Below, in pieces: positions 43,702-55,000 of a stretch of 64,000 nt of DNA. The notes beneath the pieces are model-generated. The model made no database searches. It was not told where the DNA came from and saw only the letters and a program-made list of their open reading frames with translations. The stretch is from positions 19,409,241-19,473,240 of the forward strand of contig NC_088655.1 of NCBI RefSeq assembly GCF_964019385.1. The letters are read 5' to 3'. The first letter of the stretch is position 1; the number at the start of each line of letters is the position of its first letter. Origin of the DNA: Sycon ciliatum. Taxonomy: Eukaryota; Porifera; Calcarea; Leucosolenida; Sycettidae. The translations under genes were made by a program, and so were the position numbers.

Positions 43702-46400
43702 CTATTTGTATGCCCAGTATGGGACTACTTTGGAAGTATGAGCAACCGCATACACAGTAGCACTACTACTGTCACTGTCCGAATCAGAACCTGCTCCGTC
43801 ATCCACCGCGGTTTGACTCTCCTCCTCACTTCCATCGTCCTGCGTCTCACCTTCACCACCCACACCAACCGTGAATGCCGTTGCCTTCACGTCAGTCGTC
43901 GTCCTTTCCGATTGTTTCCTTTGTATTTTTACCGTGAATTCATAGGTCCGGTTGTAATCTGCTGTAGATCTCCGTGGTCTGTCATTTGCTGCTTTGTTTT
44001 GTGGATTAGTTGTTGTTGTTGTTGGATGTGAAGCTGGTGTTGATGTTGGATGTGAAGCTGGTGTTGTTGTTGCAGCCATGGTTGTTGGTCTTTCTGTTGA
44101 ATCCAGCTCTGGTTCCGGTGGGACAAATCGACCGCCGCGGGTGCTCCCCACCAACACAGACCTCGAAGGAGGAGGGTCAGGGGGAGGCAGAGGTGCTGTC
44201 ACCACTCGAGGCACAGCCCCATGCAAAGCACCCAGAGGCACAGACTTAGGCACACCCGAGGGCTGCACCAATGGCGGTTCCGCACGCACCTCCAAAGAGC
44301 TGCCAAGCTCAAGCCCGTCCAACACAGATGTCAGAGGGGGAGCGGCAGACAGCGGCAGGGAACTAACCTGCCGTCTAGGTGATGGGTTTTTCCTAGGCCT
44401 TCCGCGTTTGGGCCTCTCAGATTGCGCACTGGGTGGAAGGATGTGAAGTGGAGTGTGTTGTTTGATACGTGCGTTCAGGTGCTGAACAGTCCTACCAACA
44501 TACCGACTAGCACAATGTCGGGATTCGAAGTTGTAGATAACATGACTGAGGTGGAGGGTTGGTAGGACGTCCTTCCGCACCGTGAACGCACGCATTGTTG
44601 TGAAGACTGGCACAAAATGTACTGCATAATAAGTACGACGGACGATAGACTTGACTTCGTGACACACTTTGATCGATTCCTGCCCCTTCCATGGCAAACA
44701 TAGATAGACGGGACAGCGAGGTGGACCAATCAGCACCGATTTCGGTTTCTGCTTCATGGACAGAAACTTACGCAACAAGAATTCCGGATAGCCATTCTTC
44801 AAGAAAACAGATCGAAGAAAATCGAGCTCGGCCTGCAGCTTACTGGGCGAACAAATACGTTTCGCACGGTCCACGAGGTTACGAACTAAGTTGACCTTGT
44901 ATTGAGACGAACAATATGAATCGAAGGCAATGTACTGACCGGTGAACGTAGGCTTACGATACACAGAAGTCAACATTTCACAGCCAGTCTTCTCTACAAG
45001 CACGTCTAGAAATGACAACTTACTAGACTGCTCGTGCTCACAAGTAAAGCGGAGGGAAGGATGTAGGCTGTTGAGCACATCGAGAAACAATTCACTGCTC
45101 TCAACACTGTCAAAATGCGTGAACGAATCGTCAACAAAACGCACGTAGAACGCGGGCCAATCAACTCTCAATCGACTCATCAATCTTGCACTCACAATAA
45201 CCAACGAATATATTGGCGAGGACGGGACCAAGAGGAGATCCCATCGCCACACCATCCACTTGCTTGTACATCACATCGTTGAACGAAAATTCGACACCAG
45301 TTGTAACTGACAGCATCAAAATTAATGACGAAACGCCGCTTCCGATACCCATGGAGTATCAACATCATCGTTACGGTACAATACATCCATACAGATGTCA
45401 ACAATCTCATCAATAGGAACATTCGTAAAGAGACTTACAACATCGAAGGAACACATGTGTGCATTGAGAGGGACCGGACTATCACGAAGCCTTGCAACAA
45501 AGTCGAAGCTATCCTTCACAGTGCGTTTGCAATAGTAATCTTGAACAGGCTGTAGGTAGATGCACAGCCATTTCGAGATAGAGTATTGAGGGGAGGCGGT
45601 CATGGATACTATTGGTCTAACAGGGCATGTAGGTTTATGGATTTTAGGAAGGCCATAGAGTCTAGGACGAAGGGTACCAGTCGGTTTGATGCGATCGAAT
45701 TCATGTTTTGATATTTGTTCTTCATTCTTTAGCTTCTTAAGATAGGTTACAAGATCCTTTTCTACTTTTTCAGTTCGATCACAGGTCTTGACCGGACCAA
45801 GTGTACGGAACTTTGATGTGTCATTTAGGATAACGGACATCTTCTCGATGTAGTCAGTTTTATTCTTTAAAACAGTTGCACGACCCTTATCAGGGCGCGT
45901 GACAATAATGTCTTTGTTATTCCGTAGCTCATGCAGGGCTTTGAGATGTTCGCGTTTCAATGAAAACGTTCTTCTATCCGGTAATGCATCAGCGTGTTCC
46001 TCGGCCTCTGCCCGGATCTTTGCGGCGCAAATGGACTGTTGTGACTCGGACACCGGTCTGAAGCGTAATAACTTGCGGTAAAAGAGCTCAAACTCGGTCA
46101 TGATTACTTCCTTCTTGTTTGATTTTGGCGGAATCCCGAAATCGGTTCCACGACAGAGGAGCTCTTTCTGAAGAGTGGTCAACTCTAGTGATGTCATGTT
46201 AATTATGGTGGTATCAGGATCGATGGTGACATGTCCATATCTTTTCTGTCTTAGCCAATTGTAGGTCTTGTCATGTTTTGTGATTAGATGGATACGTTGT
46301 TTCTGGTCATTTTCCGAAAGGAGCATAGAGAATCTCAAGAAGTCGTGAGAGGAGAAAAAGCAGCGTGCACGATCATACAAATACCTAAACCGCGATGTTG
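43702..46400 (-). mobile_element. Penelope-like retroelement (RT plus GIY-YIG)
   Basis: Minus strand, in order: N-terminal region with LELTTLQKELLCRGTDF, reverse transcriptase with RLYGLPKIHKP and SFDVVSLFTNVP, motif PLGPVLANIF, catalytic FVDDSF, then a GIY-YIG endonuclease with VIYNF and YVGRT, an AT-hook-like KRGRPRKNP, and a Pro/Thr-rich tail. This domain order is diagnostic of Penelope-like elements, which insert by target-primed reverse transcription. The reverse transcriptase lies in more than one frame, so this copy looks broken, by about two frame breaks. Its 3' part (43772-44340) is repeated in inverted orientation at 46400-46940, with only a few differences, so the pair is young. 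Confidence 0.85.
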
Positions 46401-47107
46401 AGCTTGGCAGCTCTTTGGAGGTGCGTGCGGAACCGCCATTGGTGCAGCCCTCGGGTGTGCCTAAGTCTGTGCCTCTGGGTGCTTTGCATGGGGCTGTGCC
46501 TCGAGTGGTGACAGCACCTCTGCCTCCCCCTGACCCTCCTCCTTCGAGGTCTGTGTTGGTGGGGAGCACCCGCGGCGGTCGATTTGTCCCACCGGAACCA
46601 GAGCTGGATTCAACAGAAAGACCAACAACCATGGCTGCAACAACAACACCAGCTTCACATCCAACAACAACACCAGGTTCACATCCAACAACAACAACAA
46701 CTAATCCACAAAACAAAGCAGCAAATGACAGACCACGGAGATCTACAGCAGATTACAACCGGACCTATGAATTCACGGTAAAAATACAAAGGAAACAATC
46801 GGAAAGGACGACGACTGACGTGAAGGCAACGGCATTCACGGTTGGTGTGGGTGGTGAAGGTGAGACGCAGGACGATGGAAGTGAGGAGGAGAGTCAAACC
46901 GCGGTGGATGACGGAGCAGGTTCTGATTCGGACAGTGAGGGAGAGGGTGAGCTGAGTGGGGGTGAGAGTGAGTGTGAGGGTGTGCGCGTGAGTCGAGATT
47001 GTGTGCGTCCGTCTCGTAATAACAAGTCTTCAGTATACAATCATTTGGTACATTTATTTATGGCTCAACATCCGAGTTTCAAATTATTATTATTATTATT
47101 ATTTTAA
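46400..47107 (+). mobile_element. second, 5'-truncated Penelope-like copy, head to head
   Basis: The + strand encodes the same Pro/Thr-rich C-terminal extension as the neighbouring copy (EVRAEPPLVQPSGVPKSV onward) up to about 46940, then diverges. It ends in a (TTA)n tract at 47086-47105, a plausible 3' tail. Only the 3' part is present. Head-to-head joining of a truncated copy with a longer one is known for Penelope-like elements. Confidence 0.75.
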
Positions 47108-47130
47108 CTGGTTTTGAGGGAAAGAGATAA

Positions 47131-47236
47131 ACGGGAAAAGTCTGAAGAAAAAATTGACTGTCACCACCAGGACTCGAACCAGGGACCCTCGCTTGTAGCC
47201 AGCGATGCTCTAACCACTGAGCTATGGTGTAGTCGT
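47131..47236 (-). mobile_element. tRNA-derived SINE-like unit
   Basis: Minus strand: TAGCTCAGTGGTTAGAGC (D-arm with box A), an anticodon-like stem TCGCT/AGCGA, and CCTGGTTCGAGTCCTGG (T-arm with box B), followed by GACAGTCAATTTTTTC. The anticodon loop lacks the conserved T33 and the acceptor stem is incomplete, so it is a SINE head or tRNA pseudogene, not a tRNA gene. The body recurs near 51363-51425. Confidence 0.6.
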
Positions 47237-47716
47237 CATCCAAGCAGAGACCGTTCAATTTATTATTATTATTATTATTATCCGGGGCAGAGAAACAGCC
47301 AGAAGAAAAGCAAATTTTACACATTTGTTAAAAAATGCCCAAGAAAAAGGCAAATCACCTCGTAGTCTCGTACAGTCCGCGAACAGAGAGAGAGAGCTAA
47401 CAACATCGTAGGAGACGCGTTGGGAATCGTTCACGCATACCAGGAAAACGCAGGGGACCAGGAATGGATCCTGTTGAACATCTATAAAGGTACCTATCGA
47501 GCTGCCGTTAGGTAATCATCCTCCAAAAGCGCTTAATTAAGCGGGCCTTGCTGGGTCGCAAGCGTACAAACAGGCTCCATATCGAGCTAGTGGGAACTGT
47601 TGACGGTGTCGGGCGAAGATGCACGCAACGACGGCGCGGCGATAAGTACCTTTGGTTTCGGAGGGTGCACGGTGGATTATTATTATTATTATTATTATTA
47701 TTATGAACAAAATATC
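47237..47716. other. intergenic with (TTA)n tracts
   Basis: TTA runs lie at 47261-47281 and 47677-47703. The rest is unassigned. Confidence 0.4.
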
Positions 47717-47764
47717 GTACTTCGAACTAGTTTTCGCACAACACTCCTCATGAAGCTACGTTGT
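47717..47764 (-). ncRNA. decayed hammerhead copy
   Basis: The minus strand matches the ribozyme at 16627 over GTTGTGCGAAA and CTAGTTCGAAG, and stem I CTTC/GAAG is kept. The first three core bases are missing (CTTC is followed by ATGAGGAG), so it should be inactive. It shows the family is dispersed. Confidence 0.5.
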
Positions 47765-47884
47765 ACTAATGAAAAACAATCCAGAAAGATACTAATAAAG
47801 AGAAATGGAGTGAGAAGAAACAACACCTATGAAAATGATAATCCTAGCACTAAGGTAATAACAAAAGGTAATTATTATTATTAT

Positions 47885-47945
47885 CAAATTTTTGATAGGG
47901 CAATCCCCACAGGCCTAAGGCCTTCTTACAGGGTACCCTAGAAAT
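47885..47945 (-). mobile_element. LINE 3' tail
   Basis: The minus strand carries GGGTACCCTGTAAGAAGGCC, GGCCTGTGGGGATTGCCC and an ATAATAATAAT tail. It matches 51903-51970 closely. Confidence 0.55.
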
Positions 47946-47984
47946 GAAAGTACTGAATTACGGAATAGATAGATGACAGTCCTT

Positions 47985-48200
47985 CTCGTCTATTTCTTTG
48001 CCTGCTGCTAAAACTAGATATGGCATGTTCTCTGTTTCTTTCCTTGGCGCTGATCGGTGGAATTCTCTGCCTATGTTGTGTCGCCAAGCTGATCAACCAT
48101 CCGCTTTCATTTCGCTCTGCAAAGAGCACTTAGGGTTCCCTGAAAAAAGACGGCAACGTCTGTAGGGATTTCCCTAACAAAATAATAAATACTACTGCTA
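47985..48200 (+). mobile_element. LINE C-terminal fragment
   Basis: The frame reads MFSVSFLGADRWNSLPM, then FISLCKEHLGFPEKRRQRL and a stop, then GTCTGTAGGGATTTCCC and an AATAATAAATACTAC tail. Confidence 0.55.
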
Positions 48201-48255
48201 CTACTACTACTACCCTGGTGACATCTTTCGGAGGTCATAGAATGATGGCTGGAAG

Positions 48256-48912
48256 TAGGCACCGGAGGACTATGCTCGAAAAGGTGGCAGATTCTGCTCG
48301 AAAAGCAGTGAAATTGGCAGAACCATACAAGCCTTATAATAATAATACTTCAAAAAAAAATAATGATAACTATTATCAATGGAATTCGTGACTAAAGAGA
48401 ATGATGAAACTACAGTAGGATTTATACACTTGCAGTGGAACAGCGAGGATACAAGCATAGTAAGAAAAATAGCACAAACCTAGGAACAATTTGCACAGGT
48501 AATAAACTATAGGTGAGGTGAGAAATGATAGGAAATTCAGCAAGTGCAGTGTGACAATGGACATGCATGTGCAAGTGTGTGTGAGTGCGAATTTACTGGA
48601 ATAGCGTAAGTGCGGTGACATTTTCTTTTTGTTTACAAAGATTTGGATCACGAATGATTTTTCTTACTATGCTTGTATCCTCGCTGTTCCACTGCAAGTG
48701 TATAAATCCTATTGTAGTTTCATCATTCTCAATAATGATAACAATAATAATAACTTTATTAGGATGACCCAAAGTGTTATGGCGGGCAATTCCTCGAATT
48801 CTGCTCCATTTCTTTATCCACATACCAAACATGCATGAAACCTACCAAAAAAAGAAAAAGTGCCGAATTCTGCCCATTTTTCTGCCGGCATAATTCGCCG
48901 CGCCGGTGCCTA
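48256..48912 (-). mobile_element. hAT-like MITE split by another insertion
   Basis: GCTGGAAG at 48248-48255 and 48917-48924 is the likely 8-bp duplication, with four extra bases at the right. Ends TAGGCACCGG and CCGGTGCCTA are inverted. The body is the GCAGAAT family in reverse, interrupted by about 435 bp at 48338-48772. Confidence 0.65.
48338..48772. mobile_element. inverted-arm insertion inside the hAT-like MITE
   Basis: Arms of about 75-90 bp, including CAGTGGAACAGCGAGGATAC at 48436 and its inverse near 48680, flank a unique centre. AATAATAAT-type sequence lies at both edges. The mechanism is not clear. Confidence 0.5.
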
Positions 48913-50222
48913 GCTAGCTGGAAGCCTCGATCGGGCTCAGTTTCTCCTGAAAATTTTGAAATTTATGACCACTGCCCAAGACTTTGGTGGTCGTACCTTG
49001 CAATCTTCGCTCTCCTAGAACTACTAGCACTCTACTAGTACTAATAATAGTCAGTCTCGAAATTTCTTCCGGAAAGTGGCTTTCTTCAGAACGCTGTGGT
49101 GTAGCAATGAGAAGTAGTGCCCCCGGCTAAAGGGAAGTACTCCTGCTTTTCCGATTTCGAAGAAAACTGCCCACGAAAAACAACGCTTCATTAGCAACTA
49201 CGATGCAAAACCACCAAGGGATGATCTAGTAACCGTGCTTCACGCCGGTGGCACGCCTATTCTGTTAGATCTCAAACAGTCGGGACTTCCTGGGCCGAAG
49301 TAGATCTACATGACTGTAGTGATGTAAAATAAATAAATAAACAACAACAACATAGATTTCTCGTTTTTGGTAGGAATCGGAGAATCCTCTCTCCGGTGAG
49401 AAGGCAGTATTGCCTGTGCCCTGAGCGAATTGAAAACCACTTTGTGTACGTGCTCTTCATTTCTTTTCTTTTTTCTCTTCTTCCGTGGTTGGTCTCACCC
49501 TCTCCTCAATTCAATTGGCTGTCTTGACATGCCACGAGGTGCAGAAATAAATAAATAAATAAATAAAAGAATACAACAACAACAACAACAACAACAACAA
49601 CATGCTCAGCTAGCTCTGACTACGATCGATCTGAGTGGCCGGCAGTGCATGACTAAGTCTTAAGTTATGCTGTCTGCACTGCATGCTCCTCACTTGCGCG
49701 TACAAACATGCTCATAGAGTTTCGGGCCTTCGGCACTACATCCGCCAAAGGCAAAACGTTTGGGGGAGAGGGGGGGGGGGGGGGGCTGGCGCCCCCTTTG
49801 CGCCCCGCTTCCAACGCCACTGTCTATAAGGCGCCTGTATGAGTCTTTTTGGAAGCGTCGCCCTATCAAGCAGCGCTTTTGGATAGCGCTTCTTCCCTTT
49901 TCGCCCAGCTTGCGGGGTTCAAGCGACGCGAGGGCCCCGATAAGCTCTGCTCATGTCGGCCTGCCTGGCAGGATCCCCAAAATGCCAAATACGGTCGGGC
50001 CCCTGGTCTTCCTCCGCCACGATGCTCCACCAGTACTGCAGTGCACCCCCTAGTTGTCCTAGTAATCGGAGGAATAAAGACTTTGGAGCGAGGCGACACG
50101 AGGTTGCTTATTATTTCCTGACGGTGGTCGCGGTGGTTGCGTGGTTTGGGGTTCCTCGCTTCTATTGCCGTTCGACTGCGCTGCTTTCAGCCTCGCGTTC
50201 TGGTCACTCAACGTCTTTCTAG
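48913..50222. other. intergenic with AAC and AAAT simple repeats
   Basis: Simple repeats lie at 49330-49350 and 49545-49602, and a G run at 49767-49785. GC-rich sequence at 49785-50050 may hold exon material, but no frame with splice support was found. Confidence 0.35.
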
Positions 50223-50321
50223 TGTACGACCGCGCCCCCTGTCAACTGTCCAACCGGCAACAGCACCTGATTGCAATCAACAACACGCTGGTTTATCAGG
50301 CTCGACGGAGACAAGACCTCG
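50223..50321 (+). CDS. candidate 99-bp internal exon, unknown gene
   Basis: The segment lies between an acceptor (CTCAACGTCTTTCTAG, ending 50222) and a consensus donor (CTCG-GTGAGT at 50322). One frame reads YDRAPCQLSNRQQHLIAINN then TLVYQARRRQDL. The length is a multiple of three. Upstream of the acceptor the same frame is hydrophobic (FSLAFWSLNVFLVY), so the exon might instead begin earlier, for example after TTTCAG near 50190. No family is recognised. Confidence 0.35.
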
Positions 50322-50625
50322 GTGAGTTACCAATGTCTTTAAATTTGTCAGCAACTCCGTATTTCTAGCAGTGCCTGTGTCATCGTGCTTCCCTTTTGTC
50401 CAACTCTCCTTTCTTTTTGCCTACTGTTATAGTGTGCAGACATGCACCGTGTTGAATTGCGTAGTCTATTATAACAACGCGGAACACACAATGCCGAACG
50501 TGTTCCGTGCATGCGTGCATTTGCAGGCCTTACAATTGGTGTTTTTTTGTTGCACTCCTGGCTCTTGTTGGTAACTGAATGGCGGTTGGAAGTCGCTGAA
50601 CATTGCCTTTGTGTCATTTCATAAC

Positions 50626-50654
<29 letters not shown>
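50322..50654. other. intergenic or intron, (AAT)n at the end
   Basis: An AAT tract lies at 50626-50655, immediately next to the following ribozyme-bearing element. No gene is seen. Confidence 0.4.
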
Positions 50655-50659
<5 letters not shown>

Positions 50660-51001
50660 TTGCTCCCACACTGGAGCTCGCGCTATTCCGCCGACGACTT
50701 GACACTTGACTGACTCACGACTGCCATCCAGAGAACACGAGAAGTCCATCAAACCTTCGACTCGGCAAACCTGCAAGAAAGCACCACTCCCTGCTCAATA
50801 CACAGTGTTTCGGGGAATTCACCCCTCATCAGTTGAGCTTGAGTAGGCTGAGGAAGATTGTGCCGGGAGTGGTGCTTTCTTGCAGGTTTGCCGAGTCGAA
50901 GGTTTGATGGGCTTCTCGTGTTCTCTGGATGGCAGGCGTGAGTCAGGCAAGTGTCAAGTCATCGGCGGAATAGCGCGAACTCCAGTGTGGGAGCAAACCC
51001 A
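50655..51001 (-). mobile_element. hammerhead-bearing inverted-repeat element
   Basis: Arms of about 135 bp, from GTTTGCTCCCACACTGGAGC (50657) to its inverse near 51000, flank a centre with a complete hammerhead core on the minus strand. AAT-type tracts lie outside both arms (50626-50655 and 51052-51080), as if two tailed copies had joined head to head. A single-arm relative lies at 38217-38450. Confidence 0.7.
50793..50838 (-). ncRNA. type I hammerhead ribozyme, complete core
   Basis: Minus strand: stem I GCTCAA (50838-50833) pairs fully with TTGAGC (50798-50793). Between are CTGATGA, stem II GGGG/CCCC with loop TGAATT, GAAA, a short CACTGTG helix III and TA, giving GTA as the cleavage triplet. 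All invariant bases are present. Helix III is minimal, as in retrozymes. Confidence 0.75.
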
Positions 51002-51049
51002 TTCCTAAACAAAACCATCGCCGAAGTCGCAACCTCTATTTCGTATTAT

Positions 51050-51083
<34 letters not shown>

Positions 51084-51263
51084 CAAATTGAATGTATCGT
51101 ATGCCTTAGGTTTAGGGAAGACGAGCTGGATTCAAGCAGAATCCCAAAATAATAGGTATTATATTATAGATCAGCATCGTAACAGATTGAACGTTTCCCG
51201 TGTCAGTAATGCTTCAACCGTCCAGCAAGAAATCTATCGTCTGTCTCCTGGCATTTCAGCGTG

Positions 51264-51269
<6 letters not shown>
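51002..51269. other. intergenic with (AAT)n
   Basis: An AAT tract at 51052-51080, then unassigned sequence. Confidence 0.4.

Positions 51270-51316
<47 letters not shown>
51270..51316. repeat. (GT)n microsatellite
   Basis: A pure GT tract of about 45 bp. Confidence 0.9.
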
Positions 51317-51319
<3 letters not shown>

Positions 51320-51362
51320 TGTTTTGTTCATTTTCATTAGTCTGAGGGGTAGGTACAATCGG

Positions 51363-51425
51363 GTTGAAAGTCCGAAGAAAAAAATTGACTGTCACCACCA
51401 CTCGACCAGGACTCGAAGGAGATTG
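51363..51425 (-). mobile_element. SINE-like fragment
   Basis: GAAGAAAAAAATTGACTGTC and the following ACCACCA...GACTCGAA match the body and T-arm of the unit at 47131-47236. Confidence 0.4.
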
Positions 51426-51779
51426 CAGTTTATTTTCATTGTGTTGTCTTGACTTCTGTTCATTTCTACTGAGAGCTGTGAGGCATGCCGTAACACTCCT
51501 CTGCCACGCCAAACTTCATTCGTATGATTCAACTGATTCGAAAGTTCCCGATCTAGCTAGATGTTCTCTTCGTGCTCCTTTCCAGAACATTGTGGCACGC
51601 CGCAAAATTGTAGCGTTCGCATTGTGGGGTATCTCAGAATAGGAGTAATCGATGTCCCGTCACTGTAATTTTGTCTGTCATACAGTGACTAGTCTCGAAG
51701 AGATTGTTTGAAGTCTTTTACATGAGTATTTGCCCGTACAGGAACTAATTCTTTGAGTAAAACCTACTAGCATCACGGA

Positions 51780-52300
51780 TAAACGAGCGTCTGTCATGCA
51801 AACTCCTTGTGTCGCTTGAATCTGTGCGTGTCCTTGTGTCGTGGCCCACTCCGTTTATGCAGAAAAGGGGGCGGGCGGTCCGCATGCTAGCTATAAATAT
51901 AGGGTACCCTGTAAGAAGGCCTTAGGCCTGTGGGGATTGCCCTATCAAAATTTTGATAATAATAATAATAATAATGCTACAGGGGACGAGCGTCTGTCAT
52001 GTAAACTCCTCGTGTCGCTTGAATCTGTGCGTGTTCTGTGTCGTGACCCACTCCGTTTATGACGCTCGGTGACGCCAGAAAAGGACCTGTCATGTAAACT
52101 CCTCGTATCGCTTGAATCTGTGCGTGTCTGTGTGTAGTGCCCCACTCCCTTTATGGCGCTCGGTGACGCCAGAAAAGGACCTGGCTGGGCGCGGTCCGCA
52201 TGCTAGCTATATGCTACAGGGGACGAGCGTCTGTAATGTAAACTCCTCGTGTCGCTTGAATCTGTGCGTGTCCGTGTGGAAGTTGCTGAAGAAAATCCCT
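51780..52300 (+). repeat. four copies of a roughly 100-bp unit, with LINE tail
   Basis: CTCCTCGTGTCGCTTGAATC-like units recur near 51802, 52005, 52097 and 52243, most followed by CCACTCCGTTTATG or CGCTCGGTGACGCC. A LINE 3' tail (GGGTACCCTGTAAGAAGGCC to an AATAATAAT run) lies between the first two at 51903-51976. Confidence 0.65.
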
Positions 52301-52861
52301 TTTGTGTGTAGTTTCTTGGATGACTGGTGGCCATACAATGTAAGTTGCAGGGAATTTATGACAGTTGGGGGGGGGGGGGGGGGGATTGTGAGTAGATTGG
52401 CCACTGAACGGGGTTTCCTACCAGAACTTGAAGCTGTCTTGTGATTATCACAAAGACGAATGTGGAGAGATCTAGAGAGTGGAAAGGAATTTTTTTTAAA
52501 GTGTGGGCACTTGCAAAGAAAAAGGGGAAGAACAGCATGTGAATGAGCATATGATGAGAAAAGGTTGACATCTCTATTTTATTTTGTTTCACGGTCCAAT
52601 GGCAGAAGCCAATGCAAAGGAGGGGACCCAGAAATGGCAAGAGAAAGAAAGAAAAGACAGAAAGAAAGGAAGAAAAACAAGAAGGAAGAAAGAACATAAT
52701 GACGTGGAGATAGAGGTTGAATAGTTGGAATATGTAGGATGTCTTTTCAGACTTGAAGGGGTTAAGTCCTTCGGAATCTCACAGCCTAGAATTCCCCTCT
52801 AGTTGGCCTGACCTAGCACATCTCAACTCTCACGTCCATTGAAAGTAGACTTTCATGACCA
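52301..52861. other. intergenic with poly-G
   Basis: A G run lies at about 52364-52384 and an AG-rich stretch near 52630-52700. Nothing else is assigned. Confidence 0.4.
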
Positions 52862-53636
52862 ATAATACTCATAAAAAGGACACACTTCAGGCTCATTACA
52901 AACATCTTGAAAATTTTTGTCTTCACAAGTATACTTTATTCCCGTAGCTATGCAGAAGACGTTACTTCAGTAACGTCTGGCGCTAGCCAGGGTCCACACA
53001 GCTTTAATTATTTTGGTGTTTGTTTGTTTGTTTGTGTCACGCCTGGCGCTATCCCGTATCTGTCCCGTACCGTACCGTACAATCAAACACAGCTAGCTGG
53101 CCACATGCAGCTGGCCACATGCAGCTGGCCGGAATATTCAAATAGGGCTTTCAAACGCAAGATCATAACGTGAAGCAACTTGGAAGAATGAGTATGAATG
53201 CGAAGTGTATGAGGGAATGCATGTAGGGCGATAGTGCGGGTTCGAATCCCAGGTTATGCCTGAAAAAAAAGGAGAATTGAAAAATTTATAACATCCCTAT
53301 GCTTTTTTTGCCTATGTCATCAATGCGGTAGACGGTGTCGTATTACCTCGACCGTACCTGTCCCGTACCGTACCGGACCATCAAAGACGGCTGGCCACAA
53401 TGCATATTCAAATAGGGCTTTCAAATGAAAGATCATAACGTGAAGCAACTTGGAAGAATTAGTATGTATGTATGCGAAGTGTATCGGGGGATGCATGCAG
53501 GGCGATAGCGTAGGGCCCTGAGCTTCCAAGCTCTCTCGTTTCACCTGACAAGTAGGCTTGAAAGTATACCTGTGAAGACAAAAACTTTCAAGATGTTTGT
53601 AATGAGCCTGAAGTGTGTCCTTTTAATGAGTATTAT
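52862..53636. mobile_element. 775-bp element with 76-bp inverted ends
   Basis: Ends ATAATACTCATAAAAAGGAC (52862) and the complement at 53636 are inverted over about 76 bp with few mismatches. Inside, two direct copies of a roughly 180-bp block (CTGTCCCGTACCGTACCG to GCAGGGCGATAG) lie at about 53060-53236 and 53350-53512. A box-B-like GGGTTCGAATCCC is at 53238. No transposase. No certain target duplication. Confidence 0.7.
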
Positions 53637-54858
53637 CGCATTTTTGTCTCAGAGGAAACTGTTCATGACCAATGTTGATGATCTAAGGAGAGATTCCTAG
53701 ACTCATCGTTTTCTTCACTCCCCATAATCCAGGATAAATATTTATTAAATAATCTTGTTCTTAATCTTTTCTCCCTTTCCATCGTCATCATAACATTGGG
53801 CATGATTGCCCGTTTGACTTGCGATGTAAAATAAAAGCAATATAGATACAAGATACAAGTAGCACTCGCCCATACACACTATATCACTGCATTTCACGAT
53901 TTCACACATTCTTTTAAGGAATACAACCATTGATAATCTCGAGGAGGAATATAAATTTTCAATGCTGGAGTTCCAAGTGGGAGTAAAGTGGCCAATGGAA
54001 TGAGGTTTCAAAATGAGCTGCATGGAGGGGAAATACAATTCCCACATGAACTAAGGCAGGAAGGGGGTCAACAAACTGTGGGAATGCCCTATTCAAAATT
54101 TAATAATTTTTTAATAATATTAAATAACAAAAAAAAACATAACTCACCGTAATAGCATAGCAGGTGGCAATCTACTACACTAAAAAATTAAATAAATAAA
54201 TGAAATTTAAAAAAATAATACACCATGCAGAGCCTTAGATCTTCACATGGCAGGCGCTAAGTGCTGTGTCACTGTAAGGAGGTGGCATGTACACGTTATG
54301 TATGTGTTTGGGGCTATCATGCTCTTAATGCTCGCTGTGGTGTAGGGGTAAGCGGATTTAATGATAGCTGGCATCGACCTCGGTCTTACCGGGGGGCCGG
54401 GACGGCATGCAAGCTATCATTAACTCTCGTGCGTCAGCAGTACATGGCATTGCGATGGCATCACTATCTGCGAAGCTCGAAGGAGCAAAAGCTGGAGTCC
54501 AAAAGTCCGTGCGCTTATTACACGAGGACATACGTGCACTGTTGAGGGGAAGGTGCATGTACCTAGGATTGTATTAATGGCGGGCCTGATCGCACACTTG
54601 TTTTGAAGATGTTCACCTCTGTTGAGCCATGGAGATGCGACTTACAATCGAGTGTGACCTCCTTCTCATATGAATGTCTTGATACAATTTGGTTCAGACC
54701 TAAAAATGGGTTGTGACTTACAATTAAGTGCGACTTATATGACTGCCCTATTCAAAATTTAATAATAATAATCGGGGAAATATGGTATAATTATTACGGT
54801 TACAACACGCCTACCTGTTGAAAATTCATTATTTCTTTATTTTTTTGGCAGTGAAAAT
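53637..54858. other. intergenic with two LINE tail pieces
   Basis: TGCCCTATTCAAAATTTAAT lies at 54087 and 54743 and resembles the LINE 3' tail GCCCTATCAAAATTT. A small imperfect hairpin, TAATGATAGCT against AGCTATCATTA, lies at 54357-54421. No gene is seen. Confidence 0.4.
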
Positions 54859-55000
54859 GTGCAGTCGTAGCAATGTAAATGATAGATGTACTACTAATTT
54901 CCAAAACGTTTTCGCGTGACACACGTCAGTGGAAAGTCGTCACTAAATTAAAACGTTTTGGAAATTAGTGCATTTATCTTTTACATTGTTATGACTGCAC
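54859..55000 (-). mobile_element. hairpin element with hammerhead-like centre
   Basis: Arms GTGCAGTCGTAGCAATGTAA and the near-complement enclose a centre carrying CAGTGGAAAGTCGTCACT, shared with the hairpin at 9228-9410 although the arms differ. Confidence 0.6.
54898..54935 (-). ncRNA. degenerate hammerhead-like core
   Basis: Minus strand: stem I TTTCCA pairs fully with TGGAAA. The core reads CTGACGT instead of CTGATGA, followed by stem II GTG-TCA-CGC, GAAA and an ACGT mini-helix. Two core changes should make it inactive. Confidence 0.4.

Noticed and set aside
43994-44446. Gly/Pro-rich plus-strand ORF
   Set aside because: It is the antisense of the Penelope-like C-terminal extension; the matching frame in the other copy is also antisense.
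47159-47230. tRNA gene on the minus strand
   Set aside because: The D- and T-arms are good, but position 33 is not T, the acceptor stem has only about five pairs, and the same body occurs elsewhere, so it is a SINE head or pseudogene.
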